Both the position numbers and the translations under genes were made by a program. Below the pieces are notes generated by a model, which made no database searches, was not told the DNA's origin, and worked only from the letters and a program-made list of their open reading frames with translations. From positions 1 through 18,516 of the forward strand of contig JAKAZH010000011.1 in NCBI GenBank assembly GCA_021815935.1: 18,516 nt of DNA, given 5' to 3'. Each line of letters starts with the position of its first letter. Position 1 is the first letter of the stretch. Positions 1 through 6,164 of this stretch are shown here, in pieces. The DNA is from Actinomycetes bacterium. GTDB taxonomy: Bacteria; Actinomycetota; Acidimicrobiia; Acidimicrobiales; Palsa-688.

Positions 1-1
1 G

Positions 2-682
2 GCGGTCGGAGCCCTAATCGCGGAGCGCCTTGGGTCTTCAGGGCTCTCTCGTGCCGAGCGGCGCCAACGAGTGGAGCACGCACTTGCTTCGGTAGGTCTG
101 CCTCCTGAGGTGAGATCCGCGAAGCCCAGGCAGCTATCTGGGGGACAGCGTCAACGGGTCGCCCTTGCACGAGCGATCGCCGTGGCGCCCCCGCTTCTCC
201 TCTGCGACGAGCCGACAAGCGCCCTGGACGTCTCGCTAGCTGCCACCATTCTCAACTTGATCGGACAGCTTCGCCGGGAGCTGTCCATGGCCGTCCTGTT
301 CGTCACCCACGACCTGGCGGTGGCGAGGATAGTCGCCGATCGGGTGGCGGTGATGTACCTGGGGCGGATTGTCGAAATAGGTCCGGTCGACTCTGTCGTC
401 GGGGATCCGAAGCATCCGTATACGGCGGCACTTCTAGCTTCCGTGCCCGACCCCGGCGTGGAGTTAAAGCCGGTAATGGGTGAGCCTGCAAGCCCACTCG
501 ACATCCCGATCGGCTGTGGATTCGCATCCCGCTGCGCGTCTGCCGACGAGCTATGCCATCGAAGCGATCCGCAGCTCGCCGCGCTGAGCGAGAGTTCCGA
601 CGGGCCGATCCGTTCGATTCGTCGAGTGGCCTGCTTTCACCCCGTTCGAGGCGATGATGCACGTGGCGGGAGTGCTACGTAA
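2..682 (+). CDS. Oligopeptide/dipeptide-type ABC transporter ATP-binding protein (5' end outside window)
   Basis: This is the C-terminal 226 residues of a cytoplasmic ATPase that powers a peptide/nickel-type importer. The frame is open to the left edge, so the Walker A motif and Q-loop lie outside the window. Visible are the ABC signature LSGGQRQRV (about residues 45-53), Walker B LLLCDEPTSALD (65-76) and the H-loop VTHD. After them comes the C-terminal extension typical of Dpp/Opp ATPases: HPYTAALLASVPDP, then three spaced cysteine groups (GCGFASRC, ELC, VACFHP). The stop overlaps the next start by one base (TAATG at 680-684), so it is translated together with the permeases. It may be the DppD- or DppF-type subunit, or the second half of a fused DppDF; the missing N-terminus would decide. 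The family is certain, the substrate is not. Confidence 0.93.
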   Translation, partial: AVGALIAERLGSSGLSRAERRQRVEHALASVGLPPEVRSAKPRQLSGGQRQRVALARAIAVAPPLLLCDEPTSALDVSLAATILNLIGQLRRELSMAVLFVTHDLAVARIVADRVAVMYLGRIVEIGPVDSVVGDPKHPYTAALLASVPDPGVELKPVMGEPASPLDIPIGCGFASRCASADELCHRSDPQLAALSESSDGPIRSIRRVACFHPVRGDDARGGSAT

Positions 683-1578
683 TGGGTCCGACTGATTCGT
701 TGGTTGCGTCACCGGACCGTCGCTTTCGAAGGGCCGCTGCCGATTCTTCGGTCACGCGGTCGGTGTGGATAATGTCGCTGCAGAAGAACCGCCGGGCGTG
801 GTGCGCTGGTGGTCTGTTGATGCTCCTAACCGGCGTGGCCCTTGTCGGTCCGTTGCTCGCTCCACATAATCCGCTGCTTCCGGCCGGGGGGGCTTTCATG
901 TCACCAGGACACGGAGGCTTTCTGTTGGGCTCCGACTCGATCGGTCGCGACGAGTTGTCACGGGTACTGTTCGGCGTTCGGACCAGCTGGTTCTCTGCCC
1001 TTGGCGTTATCGCCTCCGGCGTGGTGGTGGGTGCAACGATCGGACTGGTTGCCGGTGCAAGCGGCGGCAGGATCGACGAGGTTCTCATGCGGCTGACCGA
1101 CGCCTTTCTGGCATTGCCAGGGCCGGTCCTGGCGATCGCTGTCGTTGCCGCCCTCGGCCCGTCTTTGATCCATACGCTCGTCGCAGTCAGCGTCGTGTGG
1201 TGGCCGTTTTATGCTCGGATTGTGCGTGGAGAAGTCCGGGCCCTTGCCGCACGCCCGCACTTGGAGGCTGCCCGATTGGCGGGGGCCACACGAATGGCCT
1301 TGATGGCCCGGCACCTGCTCCCAGGGGCAGTGCCGGCGATAGTGGTAACGGCAAGTCTGGACGTAGGGAATCTGATCCTGACGCTTTCCGGCCTGTCGTT
1401 TCTCGGTCTGGGTGCGCCTGCGCCGGCCCCCGAACTTGGAGCTATGGCTGCACGAAACCTCCCGTACCTTCTACAGAACTGGTGGGTGTCTGTAATGCCG
1501 GCACTTGCGATCTTCATCCTCGCGTTCGCATCCAACACGGCAGGCGACCTGCTCCGAGATTCGTTTCGCGACACGTGA
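682..1578 (+). CDS. Dipeptide-type ABC transporter permease, DppC-like
   Basis: This is a 298-residue inner-membrane permease of the binding-protein-dependent transport family. Residues 42-60 form the first membrane segment, and several hydrophobic helices follow between about 100 and 290. The DppC hallmark LGSDSIGRDELSR (82-94) follows the first loop, and the EAA loop that contacts the ATPase reads EAARLAGATR (195-204). The start at 682 is preferred because it overlaps the ATPase stop and has GGGAG nine bases upstream. An internal ATG at 772 would remove a 30-residue cytoplasmic tail and remains possible. The gene stands before the DppB-like gene, the reverse of the common B-C order. The pair should form the membrane channel of one importer. 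Confidence 0.93.
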   Translation: MGPTDSLVASPDRRFRRAAADSSVTRSVWIMSLQKNRRAWCAGGLLMLLTGVALVGPLLAPHNPLLPAGGAFMSPGHGGFLLGSDSIGRDELSRVLFGVRTSWFSALGVIASGVVVGATIGLVAGASGGRIDEVLMRLTDAFLALPGPVLAIAVVAALGPSLIHTLVAVSVVWWPFYARIVRGEVRALAARPHLEAARLAGATRMALMARHLLPGAVPAIVVTASLDVGNLILTLSGLSFLGLGAPAPAPELGAMAARNLPYLLQNWWVSVMPALAIFILAFASNTAGDLLRDSFRDT

Positions 1579-1588
1579 GGGGAACAAC

Positions 1589-2590
1589 ATGAGCCCACTG
1601 GCCTTTGCCGCCCGACGAGTCAGCGCCGCAATCGTTATCATCTTGATCCTGGTGGCGGCGATGTTCACGCTGCAGCACCTATCGCGCACCGACCCCGCCC
1701 ACGCCTATCTCGGTGCTGGCGCCTCGACGACAGCGGTCGCTGCCGAACGCGTAAAGCTGGGCCTGAACCAGCCTGTCGTCACCCAGTTCTTGCAATATGT
1801 CGCAAACCTGGCTCAGGGGAATCTCGGTGTTTCTTACCGGACCCGCAACCCGGTCGCCACCGATATCGGCGAGTACCTGCCGGCGACAGTCGAGTTGGCG
1901 TTCTATGCACTTGTGATGGCCTTGGCGGCAGGGACGCTCCTAGGCGTCGCGTCGGCCGGCAAGTGGCGAGGGGCGAGGGTACTGAAGTTCGTGATGGTCT
2001 CGGGCGCGTCGGCGCCCCTCTTCCTCCTGGCGTTACTTGGCATCTTGGTGTTCTATGGGCATCTCGGGATACTCCCGGCCACGGGCAGAACGTCAAGCGT
2101 GAATCCTCCTACTGGCCCCACCGGCTTTCTGACCATTGATTCGGTGCTGGCCGGCCGGTTCGGGGTTCTCCTCAACGCGCTCAGGCATTTGGTCATGCCG
2201 GCCCTGAGCCTCGCAATCGGCCCGGCCGTCTCCATCGGACGAGTACTGCGCGGGAGCCTGGTGACCGTTCTGCGAGAGGATTACGTTCGCACGGCACGCG
2301 CCAAGGGTCTCAGGGAGCGCCGGGTACTACTGCGCCACGCCCTGCGAAATTCGGTCGGCCCGGCCCTATCGATGACTGGCCTTCAGTTTGGTTTGCTCCT
2401 GGCGGGCGACGTAGTGGTCGAGCAAGTGTTCGCCTGGCCCGGCATCGGTTACTACGCCGCTCAGAGTATCCCGGTCGGGGACTTCCCGGCTATCGGAGGG
2501 GTAACTCTGGTGCTCGGCGTGGGTTATGTGGCAATCAACGCCTTAGTAGACATCTTCCAGCGGATTGCCGATCCGCGCATCAGGCTCTGA
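1589..2590 (+). CDS. Dipeptide-type ABC transporter permease, DppB-like
   Basis: This 333-residue permease is the partner of the DppC-like protein. The N-terminal helix (about 12-30) is followed by the DppB signature region with LGLNQPVVTQFLQYV (57-71) and NLGVSYRTRNPV (78-89). The EAA-type loop is DYVRTARAKGLRERRVLLRHALRN (231-254), and the C-terminus is the usual IADPRIRL. The frame is open further upstream to 1505, but the ATG at 1589 has a strong ribosome site (GAGGGG six bases before it) and begins exactly where family members begin, ten bases after the DppC stop. No gene for a solute-binding protein follows. It must lie to the left of the window, elsewhere on the chromosome, or be lost. 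Confidence 0.94.
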   Translation: MSPLAFAARRVSAAIVIILILVAAMFTLQHLSRTDPAHAYLGAGASTTAVAAERVKLGLNQPVVTQFLQYVANLAQGNLGVSYRTRNPVATDIGEYLPATVELAFYALVMALAAGTLLGVASAGKWRGARVLKFVMVSGASAPLFLLALLGILVFYGHLGILPATGRTSSVNPPTGPTGFLTIDSVLAGRFGVLLNALRHLVMPALSLAIGPAVSIGRVLRGSLVTVLREDYVRTARAKGLRERRVLLRHALRNSVGPALSMTGLQFGLLLAGDVVVEQVFAWPGIGYYAAQSIPVGDFPAIGGVTLVLGVGYVAINALVDIFQRIADPRIRL

Positions 2591-2616
2591 ATACCAGCCT
2601 CAGACGCCAAGTTCGA

Positions 2617-2668
2617 CATCCACACGGATGGGCGGCCTTGGACGATCTGCGCTGCGCTTCGCCAGCGC
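2617..2668 (+). promoter_or_regulatory. Two hairpins in the leader of the ureohydrolase gene
   Basis: The 105-base gap between the permease gene and the ureohydrolase contains two hairpins. The first has a perfect 5-bp stem, CATCC/GGATG at 2617-2621 and 2626-2630, with loop ACAC. The second has a perfect 6-bp stem, GCGCTG/CAGCGC at 2649-2654 and 2663-2668, with an 8-base loop. A strong AAGGAG ribosome site follows just before the ATG at 2696. There is no T-tract, so this is not an intrinsic terminator. The pair may process or stabilise the transcript or regulate the downstream genes. It does not match the ACGR-looped hairpins of the guanidine-II riboswitch. Confidence 0.3.
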
Positions 2669-2695
2669 GTATGTCACACAAGATAAGGAGAAACA

Positions 2696-3808
2696 ATGAC
2701 AGACCGACACGATCGCCATGGACCCCAGGCCCGCTTCGCCTTGGAGCAAGAGGCTCTCCTTCCGACTACCGGCTTGGAACGCGAGCAGGCCAGGGGGCTG
2801 GAGCTCGGCCTGCCCGGCGCCGACTCTATCGTCGACCGCACCATTCCCACCTTCTCTCGGGGCGAGTTACCCCACTTCGCGGGGATCAACACCTTTCTCA
2901 AGGCCCCATATGTCGAAGATGTCAGAGAGTGCGGGCGCTACGACGTCGCCGTCTTGGGTGCGCCTCACGATGCCGGGACGACCTATCGGTCCGGGACGCG
3001 GTTCGGTCCTCAGGGCATGCGACGCATCTCGGCACTTTACGGCTCGTACAGCTTCGAGCTCGGAGTGGATCTACGGGAGTCGATCACCATCGCGGACATC
3101 GGCGATATCTTCACCATTCCCGGGAATCTGGAGAAGAGCTTCGACCAGATAGCAAAAGGGGTCTCTCACGTGTTCGCGTCCGGGGCGTTTCCGGTCATCT
3201 TGGGGGGAGACCACTCCATCGGGTACCCGACCGTCCGTGGTGTCGCAGAGAACCTCGCGGGCAACCTGGGAATCATCCACTTCGACCGCCACGTCGACAC
3301 CCAAGAAACGGACCTGGACGAGCGCATGCACACCACCCCGTGGTATCACGCCACGGATCTTCCCAACGTTCCGGCCAAGAACCTGGTCCAGCTGGGCATC
3401 GGGGGATGGCAGGCGCCACGGCCTGGCGTGAAGGTGTCCAGAGAGCGGGAGACGACTATTCTGACCGTGAACGACTGCGTCGAGATGGGCATCCAAGCTG
3501 CAGCCGAGCTGGCACTGGAGGTGGCATGGGATGGGGCGGACGCTGTGTGGCTGTCGTTCGACGTCGACTGTCTCGACGTGGCCTTCGTCCCAGGCACGGG
3601 CTGGCCAGAGCCGGGGGGGTTCCTGCCAAGGGAAGTGCTGGAGTTGGTACGGCGGATCTCTGAGCCGGGGCTGGCCGGAATGGAGATCGTAGAATGCTCG
3701 CCCCCCTATGACTCCGCGGACATCACCTCCTTGATGGGAGTGAGGGTAATCTGCGACGTGCTCGGAACTTTGGTGCGCAACGGGCGGCTTCCAAGAAGTG
3801 GCGGATAG
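2696..3808 (+). CDS. gdmH: Ureohydrolase of the guanidine hydrolase (GdmH) type
   Basis: This 370-residue enzyme belongs to the arginase/agmatinase superfamily. All metal ligands of the dinuclear centre are visible: H173 in GGDHS, D197/H199/D201 in HFDRHVDTQ, and D289/D291 in SFDVDCLD. The acidic residue E330 lies in GMEIVECSPP. Several features separate it from ordinary agmatinase and, from memory, match cyanobacterial and bacterial guanidine hydrolase: about 80 residues before the core, arginine in FDRH where arginases have alanine (FDAH), and the segments DERMHTTPWYHA (208-219), GIGGWQAPRPGVKV (234-247) and PGTGWPEPGGFLPRE (299-313). GdmH enzymes use nickel to split guanidine into urea and ammonia. 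The start has AAGGAG five bases upstream. It follows a dipeptide/nickel-class transporter and abuts a metallo-hydrolase gene. No nickel chaperone genes are visible. Agmatinase or another guanidino-compound hydrolase is the alternative. Confidence 0.82.
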   Translation: MTDRHDRHGPQARFALEQEALLPTTGLEREQARGLELGLPGADSIVDRTIPTFSRGELPHFAGINTFLKAPYVEDVRECGRYDVAVLGAPHDAGTTYRSGTRFGPQGMRRISALYGSYSFELGVDLRESITIADIGDIFTIPGNLEKSFDQIAKGVSHVFASGAFPVILGGDHSIGYPTVRGVAENLAGNLGIIHFDRHVDTQETDLDERMHTTPWYHATDLPNVPAKNLVQLGIGGWQAPRPGVKVSRERETTILTVNDCVEMGIQAAAELALEVAWDGADAVWLSFDVDCLDVAFVPGTGWPEPGGFLPREVLELVRRISEPGLAGMEIVECSPPYDSADITSLMGVRVICDVLGTLVRNGRLPRSGG

Positions 3809-4729
3809 GTGTCGTCGCCATCGCCATCGCCATCGCCATCGCCCCGCTACGGCGGAGGCGATCCGCCCGTCAGCTCCGAGCCGGCGGAGGTAACCAGCGT
3901 CGGTGGGACCGACGGCCTTCCCACGAGGATCGTGCCGCTGACGCTCGGGTGGGAGCTCGTTCCTCGCTCGGTGTCAGTCTTCGGTGACACCTCAGGTTTG
4001 GTGCTGTGCGAGCCGGTCCCGGGAGTCCTGATCGAAACGCCTGCCGGCTGGGTTTTGCTCGACACCGGGTACAACACTGCGCTGATCTGGGATCCGGTTC
4101 TGGCGGCGCGCTTCCACGGTCGGGGTCCCGTCCCGACCCTGCCCGGCACCGGTGATCCGCTGGAGCAGGCCTGCCGCGCTGCTGGGGTGGCCTTCGACGA
4201 CATTGTCCTGGTGGCGGTCAGCCATCTCCACTTCGATCACGCCGGCGGCTTGAAGCACTTCGCCGGCAGATCGACGACTGTAGCGGTCCAGCAGCGTGAG
4301 CTGGACTACGGGCTCGACGCTCCGCACCCGGTCGCCGAGCGCAACGGGATCTGGCGGATCGACTTTGACGATCCTACCCTGCGTTGGCGAACGCTTGACG
4401 GCGACACCACTTTGGTGGCGGGCATCACCGCAGTATCAACACCGGGTCACACGCTTGGTCACCAGAGTTTCCTGGTCGAACTGGACAGCGATGTCGGCGG
4501 CGGGGGATACGCGTTCGCGTTCGACGCCGCCGATCTCACCGTCAATCTCGTCGACGAGCTCTCCCCCGGGGGTCTGGTGGACGCCACCCCGCAGACTGCG
4601 ATCGCATCCATCCGGCGCTTCAAGGAATTGGCGTTGTCACGCAGCTTTACCATGGTGCCGGGACACGACCCTGATGCCTGGCCTGAGCTAACCCGCCTCC
4701 TCGGCGGGGTGGCGTTGCCGCCACGCTGA
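3809..4729 (+). CDS. Metallo-beta-lactamase-fold hydrolase, N-acyl-homoserine lactonase-like
   Basis: This 306-residue protein has the full dizinc site of the superfamily: HLHFDH (H139, H141, D143, H144), H214 in TPGHTLGH, D239 in FAFDAAD and H286 in VPGHD. The spacing and the loop between the first two motifs resemble AHL lactonase-type enzymes, which open lactone rings, but the substrate cannot be read off. The GTG start lies directly after the ureohydrolase TAG, with no spacer, so the two are probably translated together. The first 16 residues are a Ser-Pro repeat encoded by a hexanucleotide repeat and are not part of the fold. A GTG at 3932 with GAGG just upstream is an alternative start that would remove this leader. 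No signal peptide is seen, so it is probably cytoplasmic. Confidence 0.85.
   Translation: MSSPSPSPSPSPRYGGGDPPVSSEPAEVTSVGGTDGLPTRIVPLTLGWELVPRSVSVFGDTSGLVLCEPVPGVLIETPAGWVLLDTGYNTALIWDPVLAARFHGRGPVPTLPGTGDPLEQACRAAGVAFDDIVLVAVSHLHFDHAGGLKHFAGRSTTVAVQQRELDYGLDAPHPVAERNGIWRIDFDDPTLRWRTLDGDTTLVAGITAVSTPGHTLGHQSFLVELDSDVGGGGYAFAFDAADLTVNLVDELSPGGLVDATPQTAIASIRRFKELALSRSFTMVPGHDPDAWPELTRLLGGVALPPR
3815..3838 (+). repeat. Hexanucleotide tandem repeat, four perfect copies of TCGCCA
   Basis: Four perfect copies of TCGCCA encode Ser-Pro dipeptides in the first codons of the metallo-hydrolase; a fifth unit, TCGCCC, differs in its last base. The unit is two codons long, so copy-number change alters the length of the leader but never the reading frame. 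Confidence 0.9.
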
Positions 4730-4733
4730 GAGA

Positions 4734-4795
4734 CTTCCCAGTAGCGTCAGAGTGATACCTGGGCCGTTTGCTTGGGAAGCCCGTTTGCCTTTTTT
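4734..4795 (+). terminator. Possible transcription terminator after the transporter/ureohydrolase operon
   Basis: A 7-bp inverted repeat (CTTCCCA at 4734-4740, TGGGAAG at 4773-4779) begins four bases after the metallo-hydrolase stop. A run of six T follows at 4790-4795. The loop is long (32 bases) and ten bases separate stem and T-run, so it is not a textbook intrinsic terminator. Its position at the end of the operon, before minus-strand remnants, is the main support. Confidence 0.3.
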
Positions 4796-4830
4796 GCACG
4801 CTATCAGCGCCAGGCGGGGATCGCGTCGGC

Positions 4831-5139
4831 CTACTTGTAGCTCATGTTGAAGAGGAACGGGATTCCACCTATCGAAGACAGCTGCGAGAAGTTGCTGCTC
4901 GCAGCGCCGATGCCGTCGACGCTGACGATCGGTCCCACCGGTGCGTCTTGGAGCTGCAACTTGCAGGCATTTGCGAGCACCGCTGCGCGTGCCGAGCCGG
5001 TGACAGTGTCTGCTTGCGCAAGCACAGAGTTCAGGGTTGCGTCGTTGAAACCTCCGAGGTCGTAGCTCGACGACGAGTAAACCGTCGATCGCTGTCGGGA
5101 CTCGATTGACGTGTGCAGAGCCTGAGCAGCGGCTCGGAG
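4831..5139 (-). pseudogene. Remnant of a family-5 extracellular solute-binding protein (C-terminal end)
   Basis: The minus strand has a stop-free frame ending in a natural TAG at 4831. It reads like the last 80-100 residues of a peptide/nickel-type solute-binding protein: FNDATLNSVLAQAD, then ARAAVLANACKLQLQDAPVGPIV, ending in FLFNMSYK. In that family the corresponding segment is an Asn/Asp-rich 'D..L..LL..A....D...R..L...AQ..L..DAP..P' stretch near the C-terminus. A TGA at 5140-5142 interrupts the frame, and the sequence upstream of it (5143-5505, same frame) no longer resembles the family. No start or ribosome site fits a short gene. I infer a dead 3' fragment. It is notable because the live transporter operon next to it lacks a visible binding protein. 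Confidence 0.5.
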
Positions 5140-5433
5140 TCAGTGTTTGGATCGCAGGCGTTCAAGGGCGTCCGGGATTGGACGTTCGAGAGCAGCATTT
5201 GGCGTGTCGATCGGGCGGTGGCGAAGTGCCGGTTGGTAACTGAAAACGATGGCCTGAAACGATACCGACGCGGTAGTTCGCCACTCGGCGGTCAATGCTA
5301 GCCAGTCATGTTTGAGTGCGACGATAGCCTGTGCTGTTACTCCACAGCCGAGACGCCCCATGCCTCGCTGGCAGCGACTGTGGTCGCACCGACACGGGTG
5401 GCAAGCCACGACGCGCGCCGATTCCGCAGCGTC

Positions 5434-5669
5434 GGGGGGGGGGATGGCGGGCAGGTTTCCGTGGGCGATCCAGTAGCCGTCAGCGGGGTCAAGCACGATT
5501 CCCAACTCCGATCCGGGCAGGTGGCCACCAGTTGATCCGTAACATGTGGCGGCTCCGAAAGCCTGTCCTTCCCCGGCTGCTCTGACCCGCTTGCGGCGGA
5601 CGCTGCTGACGCTGGAAGCTCCCCGATCATCCCTACTGCTGCTATCAACGCTACGAGTGCAAACGCCAC
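5434..5669 (-). pseudogene. Decayed secreted protein carrying one 'YGSTGG' propeller-like repeat
   Basis: On the minus strand a GTG at 5669 opens a frame that starts like a signal peptide (hydrophobic AFALVALIAAVGMIG, then an Ala-rich LPASAASAASG). In a second frame, from about 5577, the sequence AFGAATCYGSTGGHLPGSE is followed by LGIVLDPADGYWIAHGN. This aligns with the repeat unit of the intact gene at 9670-11952 ([18 protein letters not shown], then [20 protein letters not shown]). A frame change near 5570-5590 is needed to join the two parts. The repeat then runs into ten consecutive G (5434-5443 on the + strand), after which no frame continues the pattern. I infer a disrupted relative of the 9670 gene, reduced to a signal peptide and one module. 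Confidence 0.5.
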
Positions 5670-5686
5670 AAAGTGTCAGAACGGCA

Positions 5687-5932
5687 TCAGCTCGCCTTAT
5701 GCCATGGAGTCAACGACCCGGTATCCGGATGCGGGCCATCATGAGCCGATACTCCGCGTAGCGCATTGCAGTGCCGTCGAGAACCAGTGCCAACCGTTAC
5801 GATCAGGGCACTTCTCCGAGGAGCGCTCAGGTGTGGTCTGCCGACATGGTGTTGTGTGAGCCCGAGCGGGGCCAGGTACTCGTCTTTGAGGATCTCGCCA
5901 GGATGGATAGGGGGGTAAAGGGTATCGACCAC
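5687..5932 (-). pseudogene. higA-type antitoxin remnant
   Basis: From GTG 5932, with AAAGGAG a few bases upstream, the frame reads PPIHPGEILKDEYLAPLGLTQHHVG. This is the unmistakable N-terminus of HigA antitoxins (XRE family, usually about 100 residues). After roughly residue 31 the sequence stops matching: the recognition helix and the 'GKR.ITADTALRLARYFG' region are absent from all three minus-strand frames, so the DNA-binding domain is lost. It lies 18 bases downstream of the higB remnant stop, the usual toxin-then-antitoxin order. Dead or at most a vestigial peptide. Confidence 0.75.
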
Positions 5933-5950
5933 GGGGGTAGCTCCTTTCGC

Positions 5951-6100
5951 TCAGTGGTAGTCAGTGATCTCCACGTCTCGTGCTCCTGCGCGAGTCCAGC
6001 GGAAGCAGATGCGCCACTGGTCGTTGACCCGGATGCCGTAGTTGCCGGCCCGGTCTCCAAGGAGCTTCTCCAACGTCTTGTTAGTCGCGGCGGGAAGACC
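5951..6100 (-). pseudogene. higB-type (RelE/ParE superfamily) toxin remnant, C-terminal half
   Basis: The last 49 codons before TGA 5951 match the C-terminal half of HigB toxins, ribosome-dependent mRNA interferases of about 90 residues: TNKTLEKLLGDRAGNYGIRV, then NDQWRICFRW, ending DVEITDYH. The N-terminal half should lie at about 6100-6240, but that DNA belongs to the start of the LuxR-type gene on the other strand. The open frame there is not HigB-like, and no plausible start codon precedes the conserved part. A short stretch in another frame (MLRRLA, around 6110-6130) may be residual. I infer truncation plus frameshift. Together with the higA remnant it marks a dead toxin-antitoxin pair. 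Confidence 0.75.
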
Positions 6101-6164
6101 TCGGGACGGCCAGCCGGCGTAGCATACCTGGAATGGAGCGAATGCCGACGGTCTTGGACTTGAG

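Noticed and set aside
2591..2695. Guanidine-I, -II or -III riboswitch before the ureohydrolase
   Set aside because: ACGG occurs at 2624-2627, but the stem it falls in has loop ACAC, there is no second ACGR loop, and the conserved guanidine-I blocks are absent.
4768..5301. + strand frames of 113 and 62 codons in the gap after the metallo-hydrolase
   Set aside because: They run antisense to the binding-protein remnant, have no ribosome site and show no protein-like pattern.
5140..5505. 121-codon minus-strand frame as an intact gene
   Set aside because: Its start lies inside the decayed propeller repeat, and the rest shows no family pattern; it shares the frame of the binding-protein remnant beyond a TGA but does not extend that similarity.
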